A DNA stretch of 64,000 nt from Sphingopyxis sp. FD7 (GTDB lineage Bacteria > Pseudomonadota > Alphaproteobacteria > Sphingomonadales > Sphingomonadaceae). Position numbers and translations under genes: made by a program. Positions 35,286 through 44,575 of this stretch are shown here, piece by piece. Below the pieces are notes generated by a model. The model was not told the DNA's origin. It searched no databases and worked only from the letters and a program-made list of their open reading frames with translations. Location: positions 1,922,001 to 1,986,000 of the forward strand of contig NZ_AP017898.1 of assembly GCF_003609835.1 (NCBI RefSeq). Direction: 5' to 3'. Every line of letters begins with the position of its first letter. Position 1 is the first letter of the stretch.

Positions 35286-36899
35286 TCAAATGGTCAGCGA
35301 CGCGGGGCGCGTCTTGTGCAGCCAGCGCGCCGCGAACAGCCGGGTCACGGTGACGGCGGTGAACACGCTGGTGATGATGCCGATCGTCAGCACCACGGCA
35401 AAGCCCTTGATCGGGCCGGAGCCGAACCAGAACATCAGCCCCGCCGCGATGACATTGGTGATATTGGCATCGAAGATCGCGCGGCTCGCTTCCGAATAGC
35501 CAAGCTCGACCGCCTGGAACACGCGCCGCCCGCGTTTCAGCTCTTCGCGGATACGCTCGTTGATGAGCACATTCGCATCGACCGCGGCGCCGATCGTGAG
35601 CACGAAGCCCGCGATGCCCGGCAGTGTCAGCGTCGCATTGAACGCCGCCATGATCGCGATGATCAACCCGATGTTAAAGACCAGCGCGACATTCGCATAA
35701 ATGCCGAAACGGCCATAGACGATGATCATGAACACCAGCACCGCAACGGTCGCGATGATGCCCGCGATCGCGCCCTTGCGGATCGAATCGGCGCCAAGTT
35801 CGGGGGTGACCGTGCGTTCCTCGACCACCGTCATTTTCACCGGCAGAGCGCCCGACCGCAGCGAGATCGCCAGATTGTTCGCGCTCGCGACGCTGAAACT
35901 GCCCGAAATCTGGGCGCTGCCGCCCAGTATCGGCTCGTTGATCGACGGCGCCGACAGCACCTTGCCGTCGAGCACCATCGCGAACCGCTTGCCGACATTC
36001 TGCGCGGTCACCTTGGCAAAGGTGCTCGACCCCGCCGAATCGAAACGGATCGACACCACCGGCTCGTTCGTCTGCGGGTCATAGCTTTGCTGCGCATTGA
36101 TGAGCTGTTCGCCGCTGATCATCACCTGGCGGCGCAGCACCTCGAACGCCGCGCCATTGCCCTCCCCCTCGGCATAGGGGACGATCTCGCTGCCCACCGG
36201 CACGCGGCCCGCGGCGGCTTCATTGGGATCGGCGTTGGCGTCGACCATGCGAAACTCGAGCCGCGCGGTCTTGCCGATCAGTTCCTTGAGCGCTGCCGGA
36301 TCCTGAAGCCCCGGAACCTGCACGACGATGCGGTCGGCGCCTTCGCGGATGATCGTCGGCTCGCGCGTGCCGAGCGCGTTGACGCGCTTGTCGATGATGT
36401 CGCGCGCGGTGTCCATTGCATTCGCCACCGCCTGCGTCTGCCCGGCGCTGGTCGGCGTCATCACGATCCGCGTCGAATCGACGACGTCGATATTCCAGTC
36501 GCGCTGGCCGGTCAGCCCGGCGCCCTGAGTCTCGCTGAACAGCCGCTCGCGCGCTTCGTCCAGCTTCGCGGCATCGCGGACAAGGAAGCTGATGCGGCCG
36601 CCCGTCGTCGACAATTCACCGATCGCAATATCGTCGTCGGGTCCGCTCTGCCCGCGCATCGCCGTGCGCACCGTCTTTTCCATATTGGTGAGCTGCGTCT
36701 TCCTGAGGTCGTTGATGTCGGCCTCGAGCAGCAAATGGCTGCCGCCGGCCAGGTCGAGCCCCAGATTGACCTTGGCCTGCGCAAAGCCGGGCAGGCTTTC
36801 AAACGCCTTGGGCGGCAAAAAGCTGGGAATGGCAAAAAGGACGCCGAGCAGCAGGATGATGCTGATGCCGATGGTTTTCCAGCGCGGGAAATCGAGCAT
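35286..36899 (-). CDS. secD: Protein translocase subunit SecD
   Basis: 537 residues from the ATG at 36899 (MLDFPRWKTIGISI); a reading from 37052 overlaps yajC and is rejected. An N-terminal helix is followed by KVNLGLDLAGGSHLLLEAD, the large periplasmic P1 domain with DRIVVQVPGLQDPAALKELIGKTARLEFRMV, and the six-helix membrane domain with GFVLTIGAAVDANVLINERIREEL and GFAVVLTIGIITSVFTAVTVTRL. All are diagnostic. The protein cooperates with SecF at the late stage of export. It is the middle gene of yajC-secD-secF, 55 bases after yajC and 13 before secF. Confidence 0.98.
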   Translation of the reverse strand: MLDFPRWKTIGISIILLLGVLFAIPSFLPPKAFESLPGFAQAKVNLGLDLAGGSHLLLEADINDLRKTQLTNMEKTVRTAMRGQSGPDDDIAIGELSTTGGRISFLVRDAAKLDEARERLFSETQGAGLTGQRDWNIDVVDSTRIVMTPTSAGQTQAVANAMDTARDIIDKRVNALGTREPTIIREGADRIVVQVPGLQDPAALKELIGKTARLEFRMVDANADPNEAAAGRVPVGSEIVPYAEGEGNGAAFEVLRRQVMISGEQLINAQQSYDPQTNEPVVSIRFDSAGSSTFAKVTAQNVGKRFAMVLDGKVLSAPSINEPILGGSAQISGSFSVASANNLAISLRSGALPVKMTVVEERTVTPELGADSIRKGAIAGIIATVAVLVFMIIVYGRFGIYANVALVFNIGLIIAIMAAFNATLTLPGIAGFVLTIGAAVDANVLINERIREELKRGRRVFQAVELGYSEASRAIFDANITNVIAAGLMFWFGSGPIKGFAVVLTIGIITSVFTAVTVTRLFAARWLHKTRPASLTI

Positions 36900-36954
36900 G
36901 TCTGTGATCCGATTGCAAAAATGGGGGCCGCGGACACCCGCCCGCCCCGTCGCG

Positions 36955-37284
36955 TCAGTCGTTCGCGGGCTTGCCGCCGGGCTGCAGCACGTCGGCCAGC
37001 GTCGCCTTGACGACCTTGATCTTGACGCCCTGCGCGATTTCGACGTCGGCATAATCGTCGTCGACGCGCGTGACCTTGCCGACGATGCCGCCGCCGGTGA
37101 CGACCTGGTCGCGCGGCTTGACCGCCGCGATCTTGGCGCGATGCTCCTTCGCGCGCACCTGTTGCGGGCGGATCAGAAAGAACCAGAAGACCGCGAAGAT
37201 CAGGATATAGGGCACCAGCATCAGGAAACCGGCCGCCCCGCCGCCCGATCCGGCCGCCTGGGTCAGAAGCAATTGCATCGACAT
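36955..37284 (-). CDS. yajC: Preprotein translocase subunit YajC
   Basis: 109 residues from the ATG at 37284; a second ATG at 37278 (MQLLLTQ) is possible. One membrane helix (about 20-40, FLMLVPYILIFAVFWFFLIRPQQ) with the IRPQQ...K.H motif is typical, followed by a small soluble domain (VVTGGGIVGKVTRVDDDYADVEIAQGVKIKVVK). YajC associates with SecDF and with the translocon. It is the first gene of the set, and its promoter must lie in the 285-base GC-rich gap towards tRNA-Pro, in which I see nothing else. The C-terminus is a Pro/Gly-rich tail. Confidence 0.95.
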   Translation of the reverse strand: MSMQLLLTQAAGSGGGAAGFLMLVPYILIFAVFWFFLIRPQQVRAKEHRAKIAAVKPRDQVVTGGGIVGKVTRVDDDYADVEIAQGVKIKVVKATLADVLQPGGKPAND

Positions 37285-37569
37285 GGATGAAAGACTTTCG
37301 TTCGAAAGCGTCGCGCGGCCCACCGGGACCGGCACGCAAGGATGGCGCGGCGCCTATCACACGAGGGGCCGCGCGCGCAACCGGTCGCGCGCGCCGTGCC
37401 CCCGGCGGCAGGCGTCGGCAGAAAATGGGAAGCAGGCGGCGAGGATCAAGGGCGCCGCGCCGAATACGCCGCGGGCGACGTCCGCGCCCCTCCCCGGAAC
37501 GCCGCTCAGGATGGCCTTGCATCGCCTGCCAAGGCGCGCTAGGGGCCTCGCCTGCCCAATCGGGCCGGT

Positions 37570-37646
37570 CGGGACGTAGCGCAGCCTGGTAGCGCATCAC
37601 ACTGGGGGTGTGGGGGTCGGAGGTTCGAATCCTCTCGTCCCGACCA
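37570..37646 (+). tRNA. tRNA-Pro (anticodon GGG)
   Basis: The acceptor stem CGGGACG pairs with CGTCCCG, the D-arm is GCGCAGCCTGGTAGCGC, the anticodon stem CACA/TGTG type arm encloses CTGGGGG giving anticodon GGG, and the T-arm has GGTTCGAATCC. The encoded CCA is at 37644-37646. It decodes CCC and CCU. Confidence 0.96.
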
Positions 37647-37754
37647 ATTTACCGGAAAATCCATCCATGGCCCGTCGGCGTGCAGATCGGCCGCGGTCGC
37701 CGACCGGCTGGTGGATTGCCGGCTCCGGGGTGGGGAGTGGACCTTGCCCTTATC

Positions 37755-37832
37755 CGTCATCCCGGCGAAGGCCGGGATCTCGCCGGTGCGGCAAACCGAA
37801 AGGGTGAGATCCCGGCCTTCGCCGGGATGACG
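37755..37832. repeat. Composite family A repeat (two hairpins in mirror orientation)
   Basis: Left hairpin CGTCATCCCGGC-GAAG-GCCGGGAT and right hairpin ATCCCGGC-CTTC-GCCGGGATGACG around a short centre, the same design as the copy at 25969-26046 but with CCC instead of TCC cores. It lies between tRNA-Pro and a minus-strand gene end. Confidence 0.88.
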
Positions 37833-37896
37833 ATGGAATAAAGGTCCGCAAACGGCCGAAACGCGGCATTGCCCTCAAGCGGCCACCCAACAGTGC

Positions 37897-38874
37897 CTAG
37901 GGCCGCAGCACGACCTTGCCCACCGCCTCGCGCCGCTCCAGCATCGCGAACGCCTTGCGCCAGTCGGCGAGGTCGAGCGCCGCATGGACATGCGGCCGGA
38001 TCCTGCCTTCGGCCGCGAGCGCATCGATTGCCGCAACATTTTCCGCTCCGCGTTCGGGAAAGCGGCGCCCATATTCGCCCGCGCGTACGCCGACGACCGA
38101 AAATCCCTTGATCAGCGGCCTGTTGACAGACAGTTCGGGGATGCGCCCCGACGCAAAGCCGACGACGAGCAGCCGCCCGCCAAAGGCGATGCAGCGCGTC
38201 GATTCGTCGAATATATCGCCGCCGACGGGATCGACGATGACATCGGCGCCCTGCCCGCCGGTCAGCGCCTTCACGGTATCGCGAAAGCCCGCCGCGCCAT
38301 CGATCACGGCTTCGGGCGCATAGAGCCGTTCCAGCGCCGCGCGTTTATCCGCGCTGCTCGCCACGGCGATCACCCGCGCGCCAAGCGCCATCGCCAGATC
38401 GACCGTCGCCAGCCCGACGCCGCCCGCCGCGCCATGGACCAGCACCCATTCGCCCGGCGCGACGCGCGCGCACCGTACGAGCGCAACATAGGCGGTGAGA
38501 TAGGCGACCGGATAGGCCGCCGCGGCCTCCCAGCCCAGCGCCGCGGGCTTGGGCCGCAGCGATGCCGCGGGCACGACCGTATAGTCCGCCATCGCGCCGA
38601 ACCGATTGCCCCCCACCACCGCATCGCCGACCGACCAGCTTTCGACCCCCTCGCCCACCGCGTCGACCTCGCCCGAAAACTCAAGTCCGGGCACGAACGG
38701 CAGGTCGGGTTTGAGCTGATAGGCGCCGCGCGTCATCAACAGGTCGGGAAAGTTCACCGCCGCCGCGCGCACGCGCACGCGCACCTCGCCCGGCCCCGCG
38801 TCGGGGACGGGCAGGTCGACAAATCCCGCGCCCGCATGATCGGGCCGCAATTCGCGCACCTGCAACGCCCGCAT
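37897..38874 (-). CDS. NADPH:quinone oxidoreductase-like MDR protein
   Basis: 325 residues. The N-terminal GroES-like domain has AAAVNFPDLLMTRGAYQLKPDLPFVPGLEFSGEV, and the nucleotide-binding domain has VLVHGAAGGVGLATVDLAMALGARVIAVAS with the AxxGxxG core of the quinone oxidoreductase group. These enzymes lack zinc and reduce quinones or enoyl compounds with NADPH. It resembles NADPH:quinone reductases and enoyl reductases of the zeta-crystallin type; the physiological substrate is unknown. It is divergent from the endolysin gene, with 72 bases between starts, and has no operon partners. The ATG at 38874 is the first in-frame start. Confidence 0.87.
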   Translation of the reverse strand: MRALQVRELRPDHAGAGFVDLPVPDAGPGEVRVRVRAAAVNFPDLLMTRGAYQLKPDLPFVPGLEFSGEVDAVGEGVESWSVGDAVVGGNRFGAMADYTVVPAASLRPKPAALGWEAAAAYPVAYLTAYVALVRCARVAPGEWVLVHGAAGGVGLATVDLAMALGARVIAVASSADKRAALERLYAPEAVIDGAAGFRDTVKALTGGQGADVIVDPVGGDIFDESTRCIAFGGRLLVVGFASGRIPELSVNRPLIKGFSVVGVRAGEYGRRFPERGAENVAAIDALAAEGRIRPHVHAALDLADWRKAFAMLERREAVGKVVLRP

Positions 38875-38946
38875 GGCGAAAATCCTTTCCTACATTGTTC
38901 CTATATGGTTCGTTGATTGCCTCAACATAACCAGAAGGAGCGAATC

Positions 38947-39522
38947 ATGGCTTTGTCCCTATCACCGGCCTCAGACGTCGACATGCTGATCGACGCCGTC
39001 ATCGACCGCGAAGGCCGATATGTAAACCACCCCGCCGACCGCGGCGGCGCGACCTGTTGGGGCATCACCGAAGCGGTCGCGCGCGCCGAGGGCTATGCGG
39101 GCGCGATGCGAACGTTGCCGCGCGACACCGCCGCCGCCATCTATCGCCGCCTCTATTGGCTGCGCCCCGGCTTCGACAAAGTCGCACTCCGCGCCCCCGC
39201 GATCGCCGCCGAACTGTTCGACACCGGCGTCAACATGGGCACCGGCACCGCGGCGGGCTTTCTCCAGCGCGCGCTCAACGCGCTCAACCGCGCCGCGCGC
39301 GACTATCCCGACATCGCGGTCGACCGCGCGATCGGCCCGCGCACCCTCGCCGCGCTCGACGGTTTTCTCAAGACGCGCGGCAAGGGCGGCGAGACCGTCC
39401 TCCTGCGCGCGATGGAGGCGCTGCAGGGCGAACGCTACATCGCGCTCGCCGAACGCCGCCCCAGCCAGGAGGCCTTTCTCTACGGCTGGCTCGCCAACCG
39501 CGTGGGCGACGCAAACCCCTGA
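38947..39522 (+). CDS. GH108-type muramidase / endolysin
   Basis: 191 residues from the ATG at 38947 with AAGGAG six bases upstream. The N-terminal catalytic part has DAVIDREGRYVNHPADRGGATCWGIT, where E22 fits the catalytic glutamate of the GH108 (secretion activator/DUF847) muramidases, which usually read EGGY; here the second glycine is R. The C-terminal half is the peptidoglycan-binding-like helix set (AIGPRTLAALDGFLKTRGKGG). There is no signal peptide, so a holin would be needed for access to the wall, and the next gene is a holin. This is the arrangement of gene transfer agent and phage lysis modules. Confidence 0.88.
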   Translation: MALSLSPASDVDMLIDAVIDREGRYVNHPADRGGATCWGITEAVARAEGYAGAMRTLPRDTAAAIYRRLYWLRPGFDKVALRAPAIAAELFDTGVNMGTGTAAGFLQRALNALNRAARDYPDIAVDRAIGPRTLAALDGFLKTRGKGGETVLLRAMEALQGERYIALAERRPSQEAFLYGWLANRVGDANP

Positions 39523-39578
39523 TTTCCAACGCCTCCAGGTGACAAGTTTGACAAGTTAAGGATGGAAGGAACGCGCAT

Positions 39579-39992
39579 ATGAGCATTATCGAAGGCCTGA
39601 TCGGCCCCATCGCCAGGCTGATCGACAAGATCATTCCCGACCCCGAAGCGCGCGACCGCGCCAAGCTCGAACTGCTGAAACTCGAAGGCAGCCAGGAAAT
39701 GGAGGCGATCCGCACGCGGATGACCGCAATCGTCGCCGAAGCGAACAGCGCCGACCCCTGGACCAGCCGCGCGCGGCCGAGCTTCCTCTATGTCATGTAT
39801 GCGCTCTTGCTCTGGGCCATCCCGATGGGCCTGATCGCCGCCGCGCGCCCCGAAATGGCCAAAAGCATCGCCGAGGGCATGAACGCCTATCTCGCCGGCA
39901 TCCCCGAACCGCTCTATGCGCTCTTCGGCACCGGCTATCTGGGGTACACGGCGGCGCGCGCGTGGGGGAAGGCGAAGGGGGTGGAGAGTTGA
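39579..39992 (+). CDS. Holin-family protein (GTA-type three-helix holin)
   Basis: 137 residues. The first ~60 residues are amphipathic and charged (IARLIDKIIPDPEARDRAKLELLKLE), then SRARPSFLYVMYALLLWAIP (about 63-85) and further hydrophobic segments ending in a YLGYTAARAWGKAKG tail. This is the pattern of the GTA_holin_3TM family, in which P.A..R......L.L is conserved in the first part. The holin would permeabilise the inner membrane to release the endolysin encoded just upstream. The intergenic distance is 56 bases and the AAGGA-type site precedes the ATG. No capsid or tail gene is near. Confidence 0.88.
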   Translation: MSIIEGLIGPIARLIDKIIPDPEARDRAKLELLKLEGSQEMEAIRTRMTAIVAEANSADPWTSRARPSFLYVMYALLLWAIPMGLIAAARPEMAKSIAEGMNAYLAGIPEPLYALFGTGYLGYTAARAWGKAKGVES

Positions 39993-40005
39993 GTTAAACC
40001 GTCGC

Positions 40006-40160
40006 CCCCGCGCAGGCGCGGAGAAGAAGATATTCGCGCAGAGACCGCAGAGCGCGCAGAGAAAAGAAAGGGCGGCAAAAGCCGCCCATCTCTCTCTTCC
40101 TCCGCGCCTCCGCGTGAACAAATCCTCGGCGACCTCTGCGACCTCTGCGCGAATCCAAAC
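40006..40160. repeat. Dispersed intergenic repeat, family E, with hairpin
   Basis: CGCGCAGAGACCGCAGAGCG near the left and CGACCTCTGCGACCTCTGCG near the right are inverted relative to each other; the middle holds hairpin GGGCGGC-AAAA-GCCGCCC (40070-40087). The region separates the convergent holin and SRPBCC genes and could terminate both. Confidence 0.6.
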
Positions 40161-40171
40161 AGGAACCTGCG

Positions 40172-40648
40172 CTATCCCGCCACCACCCTCGCCAAATTCG
40201 CCAGCGACGAGTTCAGCCCCGCCACATGATCCTTCGCCGAAATCCCCGGCGGCACATGGTGCGCGTCGACCGTGACCAGCGTGCCGCCGCCCTGCCGCGA
40301 CAGATACCAGTGCATCGCCATCGTCCCCGAAAAGCGCGGGTCGTCGGATTCGAACGCGACCTCCCACACGATCAACCGCCCGTCGTCGAGCACCGGAATA
40401 TGCACCGCGACGACGTCGCCGTCCTCGTCGCTCTTTGTCTCGACCTCGGCATCGTCGAAGGTCAGCCGCATCCGAAAGCCGCCCCCGGCCCGCAGGTCGA
40501 CATGCTCGAACGCACCGGTCGCCCCTTCGGGCGGCAACCAGCGCGCCAGCGTGTCGGCGCTGGTGAAGGCCGCAAACACATCGACCAGCGGCGCCGCGAT
40601 CAGCCGCTCGGCATGATCGGTGCGCCGCGTCTTTTTCGTGGGCTTCAA
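40172..40648 (-). CDS. SRPBCC / AHSA1-family protein
   Basis: 158 residues beginning with a TTG at 40648 that overlaps the TGA of alaS (TTGA), so it is translationally coupled to it. The product has the START-like layout of the activator-of-Hsp90 (AHSA1) family: [59 protein letters not shown] and [11 protein letters not shown]. Such proteins form a hydrophobic cavity; the ligand is unknown. Association with alaS by position is unusual and not explained. No ATG lies within the first part, so TTG is the best start. It faces the holin gene. Confidence 0.85.
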   Translation of the reverse strand: MKPTKKTRRTDHAERLIAAPLVDVFAAFTSADTLARWLPPEGATGAFEHVDLRAGGGFRMRLTFDDAEVETKSDEDGDVVAVHIPVLDDGRLIVWEVAFESDDPRFSGTMAMHWYLSRQGGGTLVTVDAHHVPPGISAKDHVAGLNSSLANLARVVAG

Positions 40649-43284
40649 GCGAGCGCGGCCTTCACCGCCGCCACCGCATCATTCGCCGCGCCGCCGTTCG
40701 GGCCGCCGCCCTGCGCCATGTCGGGCCGCCCGCCGCCGCCCTGCCCGCCCAGCGCCGCGACCGCGGCCTTGACCAGATCGACCGCGCTGTGGCTGCCCGC
40801 CTTGTCGTCGGTCACCCCGACCGCGACCGAGGCGCGCCCGTCGTTGACCGCGACCAGCATCGCAACGCCGCTGCCGACCTGTTTCTTCAGCCCGTCGACC
40901 GTGCCGCGCAATTCCTTGGGGTCGAGTCCGTCGACAATCTGCGCGAGGAAGGCGACATCGCCGACCTGCTCGACCGCCGGACCCGCCGCCGCGCCGCCGC
41001 CCATCGCCAGCGCCTTTTTCGCATCGGCGAGCTCGCGCTCGGCCTTCTTGAGCTGCTCGGCCAGCTGCGCGACGCGCGCCGGCACCTCGTCGGGCGATGC
41101 CTTGAGCGCCGCCGCCGCCGCCTTCAGCGCCTCGTCGCGGCCGTTCAGCCATTGCCGCGCCGCTTCGCCGGTCAGCGCCTCGATGCGCCGCACGCCCGAC
41201 GACACCGCGCTTTCGCTGACGATCTTGAACAGGGCGATGTCGCCCAGCGCCCGCACATGCGTGCCGCCGCACAGTTCGACCGAATAGCTTTTGTCGTCGG
41301 CCGTCCCCATGCTGAGCACACGCACCTCGTCGCCATATTTCTCGCCGAACAGCGCGAGCGCGCCCGCCGCGACGGCGTCGTCGGGGGTCATCAGCCGCGT
41401 CGTCACCGGCTCGTTGCCGCGGATCTGCGCGTTCACCTCCGCCTCGATGTCCGCGATCTCCTGGGCCGTCAGCGCCTTGGGGTGCGAAAAGTCGAAGCGG
41501 AAACGGTCGGCGGCGACCAGGCTGCCCTTCTGCGTCACATGCCCGCCGAGCCGGTTGCGGAGCGCCGCGTGCAGCAGGTGCGTCGCGCTGTGATTAGCGC
41601 GGATGCGGTCGCGGCGCTCGGCGTCGACGGTCAGCTGCACCGTGTCACCGACCTTCAGCGTCCCCGCCTCCAGCTTGGCCTGATGCGTGTGCAGGCGGCC
41701 GAGCGGCTTGCCGGTGTCGCTCACCGACGCCTTCGCGCCTTCCAGCGTCGCGATCGTCCCCGCGTCGCCCATCTGTCCGCCGCTTTCGCCATAAAAGGGC
41801 GTCTGGTTGGTGAGCACCACGACTTCGTCGCCCGCGCTGGCTTCGTTCACCGGCGCGCCGTCCTTGATGAGCGCGATCACCGTCGCCTCGCCCGTTGTCG
41901 AGGTATAGCCGGTGAATTCGGTGCTGCCGTTCGCCTCGGCGAGGTCGAACCAGATATCGTCCGACGCCTTTTCGCCGCTGCCCTTCCACGCCGCGCGCGC
42001 CGCCGCCTTCTGCTGCGCCATCGCCGCGTCGAAACCCGCGCGGTCGACCGAAATATCCTGCGCGCGGAGCGCATCTTCGGTCAGATCATAAGGGAAGCCA
42101 TAGGTGTCATAGAGCCTGAACGCGACCTCGCCCGCCAGCATGTCGCCCTTGCCCATGCCCGCGGTCGCCTCGTCGAGCAGCTTCAGCCCCTTGTCGAGCG
42201 TCTGCCGGAACTTGACCTCCTCGCGCTCCAGCGTCTCCGAAATCAGCGGCTGCGCGCGGATCAGCTCGGGGTAGGCGGCGCCCATTTCGGCTGTCAGCGA
42301 GGGCAGCAGCCGGTGCATCAGCGGGTCTTTGGCGCCGAGCAGGTGCGCGTGACGCATCGCGCGGCGCATGATCCGGCGCAGCACATAACCGCGGCCCTCG
42401 TTCGACGGCAGCACGCCGTCGGCGACGAGGAAGCTCGACGCGCGCAGGTGATCGGCGATGACGCGGTGGCTCGCCTTGTGCGCCTCGTCGGCCGGAACCC
42501 CGGTCAGCTCGACCGACGCCTCGATCAGCGCCTTGAAGGTGTCGGTGTCATAATTGTCATGGACACCCTGAAGCACCGCGGCGATGCGCTCCAGCCCCAT
42601 GCCGGTGTCGATGCTCGGCCGCGGCAGGTCCACGCGCTCGCCGCCCGGCATCTGCTCATATTGCATGAACACCAGGTTCCAGATTTCGACGAAGCGGTCG
42701 CCATCCTCCTCCGGCGATCCAGGCGGGCCGCCCCGGATATGATCGCCATGGTCATAGAAGATTTCGCTGCACGGGCCGCACGGCCCGGTATCGCCCATCG
42801 ACCAGAAATTGTCGCTCGTCGGAATGCGGATGATGCGCTCGTCGGGCAGGCCGGCGATCTTCTTCCACAGGTCGAACGCCTCGTCATCGGTGTGATAGAC
42901 GGTCGCGGTCAGCTTCTCGGGCGCCAGCCCCCAGGTCCTGGTGATCAGCGTCCACGCATGGTCGATCGCCTGCTCCTTGAAATAGTCGCCAAAGGAAAAA
43001 TTGCCCAGCATTTCAAAGAAAGTGTGGTGGCGCGCCGTATAGCCGACATTGTCGAGATCATTGTGTTTGCCGCCCGCGCGCACGCATTTCTGCGACGAGG
43101 CGGCGGTGCTGTAGGGGCGCTTTTCCAGCCCCGTGAAGACATTCTTGAACGGCACCATGCCTGCGTTGACGAACATCAGCGTCGGGTCGTTATACGGCAC
43201 CAGCGGCGCCGACGGTTCGATATGGTGCCCCGTGCCCCCGAAATAGTCGAGGAACGAGCGGCGAATGTCGTTGGTCGATGTCAT
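40645..43284 (-). CDS. alaS: Alanine--tRNA ligase
   Basis: 879 residues. It charges tRNA-Ala. The class II catalytic core starts at the N-terminus with [40 protein letters not shown] and [16 protein letters not shown], the editing domain contains the zinc-type [11 protein letters not shown] and [12 protein letters not shown], and a C-terminal coiled coil and Gly-rich domain end the protein ([16 protein letters not shown]). The ATG at 43284 gives the expected [15 protein letters not shown]. The downstream SRPBCC gene is coupled by overlap. Confidence 0.98.
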   Translation of the reverse strand: MTSTNDIRRSFLDYFGGTGHHIEPSAPLVPYNDPTLMFVNAGMVPFKNVFTGLEKRPYSTAASSQKCVRAGGKHNDLDNVGYTARHHTFFEMLGNFSFGDYFKEQAIDHAWTLITRTWGLAPEKLTATVYHTDDEAFDLWKKIAGLPDERIIRIPTSDNFWSMGDTGPCGPCSEIFYDHGDHIRGGPPGSPEEDGDRFVEIWNLVFMQYEQMPGGERVDLPRPSIDTGMGLERIAAVLQGVHDNYDTDTFKALIEASVELTGVPADEAHKASHRVIADHLRASSFLVADGVLPSNEGRGYVLRRIMRRAMRHAHLLGAKDPLMHRLLPSLTAEMGAAYPELIRAQPLISETLEREEVKFRQTLDKGLKLLDEATAGMGKGDMLAGEVAFRLYDTYGFPYDLTEDALRAQDISVDRAGFDAAMAQQKAAARAAWKGSGEKASDDIWFDLAEANGSTEFTGYTSTTGEATVIALIKDGAPVNEASAGDEVVVLTNQTPFYGESGGQMGDAGTIATLEGAKASVSDTGKPLGRLHTHQAKLEAGTLKVGDTVQLTVDAERRDRIRANHSATHLLHAALRNRLGGHVTQKGSLVAADRFRFDFSHPKALTAQEIADIEAEVNAQIRGNEPVTTRLMTPDDAVAAGALALFGEKYGDEVRVLSMGTADDKSYSVELCGGTHVRALGDIALFKIVSESAVSSGVRRIEALTGEAARQWLNGRDEALKAAAAALKASPDEVPARVAQLAEQLKKAERELADAKKALAMGGGAAAGPAVEQVGDVAFLAQIVDGLDPKELRGTVDGLKKQVGSGVAMLVAVNDGRASVAVGVTDDKAGSHSAVDLVKAAVAALGGQGGGGRPDMAQGGGPNGGAANDAVAAVKAALA

Positions 43285-43356
43285 GCGCGCGAATTAGGCA
43301 TTTTGCGGCGGTGCGACAAGCCGCTTCGTCGCGATGACGCCGATCGGCAGCGCCGG

Positions 43357-43941
43357 TCAGAAGGCCGTCGCGATTCCCTTGCCCAGATAGCAGGGCAGCT
43401 GGCGCAGCACATCGGCCTTGGGCACGCCGTCTTCCATGAATTGCGGCGGCACTTCGGTCGTGTCGGTCCGGACAATGGTGAAGGACGCGTCCGGTCCGGC
43501 GCGATGGACGGCAACATAGCCGCAATCCATGGTGCCATCCGTCCGGTCGCCGCGGAAGTCAAACGCCGCATAGAGGCCCGGTGGTTGGCCCGCCGGGTCC
43601 GCGTACCAGCTCAGCCGCAACACGCGCAGCGTCCCGTCGGCCCACAGCACCGGGCGCTTGCGAATATTCATCTCCCATTCGAGCCGCGGACTCGACGCCT
43701 GAAACGACAGGCGCAGCATGGCATAGGCCGCGTCGAAGTCGCGCCGGGCCAGCGCCATCGTATAGGCGGCGAAACGGTCCATCGCAGCAGTTTCATCCGC
43801 TGGTGTCGGCTCGAACATCCGTCCCGCTGCCACGTTGACCTCGCGCTCGAGGTCGGGGCCGAGGAGCGGCGTTTGCGCCGTGGCCGTGCAGGCCAGAAAT
43901 GCCGATACCGCGAGCGCCAGCCCACGCCCCTCAATAGCCAT
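43357..43941 (-). CDS. Secreted hypothetical protein, DUF4019-like
   Basis: 194 residues with a signal peptide ending about residue 23 (LACTATAQ), so periplasmic. The mature part has MALARRDFDAAYAMLRLSFQASSPRLEWEMNIRK..., which resembles DUF4019 proteins, where a short conserved stretch (fdaaY.ml..) is followed by beta strands. Two cysteines (CGY and LPCYLG) may pair. The function is unknown. The start overlaps the end of the GST gene by 11 bases, so the two are probably co-transcribed. It is followed by a 72-base gap and then alaS on the same strand, and an alaS promoter may be in that gap. Confidence 0.65.
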   Translation of the reverse strand: MAIEGRGLALAVSAFLACTATAQTPLLGPDLEREVNVAAGRMFEPTPADETAAMDRFAAYTMALARRDFDAAYAMLRLSFQASSPRLEWEMNIRKRPVLWADGTLRVLRLSWYADPAGQPPGLYAAFDFRGDRTDGTMDCGYVAVHRAGPDASFTIVRTDTTEVPPQFMEDGVPKADVLRQLPCYLGKGIATAF

Positions 43942-44557
43942 AATAAGCGCCGCCCTTCTCTCGCGCGCGCTGCCACGCGGGACGCGCGTGGCAGGCGTTC
44001 ACAAAGGCCGCGAGCCTGGGATAGCGCGGCGCCATGCCCTGCATGACGGCGATCTCCGCCGGAAAGCTCAGCATGATGTCGGCCGCCGACAGGCTGTTGC
44101 CGATGAAATGGCCGCCGTCGCCGATGCGGCTTTCCATATAGGAGAAATGCGAATCGAGCTGCTGACTGATCCGCGGTTCGAGCGGCGCCGCCGCTTCGCC
44201 GAGCCGCGCCGTATAAATGCGCAGCAGGATCGGCGTCATCGCCGAACCCTCGGCGAAATGGAGCCATTCGAGATGGCGGACATGATCGTCGGTGCCGCGT
44301 TCGGGGACGAGATGCCCGCCGCCGTGTCGCTCGCACAGATATTCGGTGATCGCGCCCGATTCGATAACCACACGGCCGTCATCCTCGATCACCGGCGACT
44401 TTCCGAGCGGATGAACCGCGACGAGTTCGGGCGGCGCGAGGTTGGTCACCGGATCGCGGTCGTAAAATCGGATCTCGTACCGCGCGCCGATTTCCTCGAG
44501 CAGCCACAGGATGCGCTGCGAGCGGCTGTTGTTCAGATGGTGGACGATCAGCGTCAT
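43931..44557 (-). CDS. Glutathione S-transferase family protein
   Basis: 208 residues. The N-terminal thioredoxin-like domain has LIVHHLNNSRSQRILWLLEEIGARYEIRFYDRD, where the SRS motif follows NN as in bacterial GSTs, and HPLGKSPVIEDDGRVVIESGAITEYLCER, giving the glutathione-binding SP-V and ESGAI. The C-terminal all-helical domain has LEWLHFAEGSAMTPILLRIY and YPRLAAFVNACHARPAWQRA. It conjugates or reduces small electrophiles, or serves in aromatic compound metabolism, but the substrate is unknown. The ATG at 44557 has a GGAG site. It overlaps the downstream secreted protein gene and is 18 bases after the arginase-family gene, suggesting a three-gene operon. Confidence 0.93.
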   Translation of the reverse strand: MTLIVHHLNNSRSQRILWLLEEIGARYEIRFYDRDPVTNLAPPELVAVHPLGKSPVIEDDGRVVIESGAITEYLCERHGGGHLVPERGTDDHVRHLEWLHFAEGSAMTPILLRIYTARLGEAAAPLEPRISQQLDSHFSYMESRIGDGGHFIGNSLSAADIMLSFPAEIAVMQGMAPRYPRLAAFVNACHARPAWQRAREKGGAYYGY

Positions 44558-44575
44558 GATCTTCTCCTCAAAGAA

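Noticed and set aside
37570..39992. tRNA-Pro plus endolysin/holin as an integrated prophage
   Set aside because: No integrase, no duplicated tRNA end was noticed, and a normal metabolic gene lies between; a lysis locus of GTA type fits better.
40789..44046. Open frame of over 1000 codons on the plus strand
   Set aside because: It is antisense to alaS and its neighbours, has Arg/Gly/Ala-rich non-protein composition and no ribosome site. Such frames are common in GC-rich DNA.
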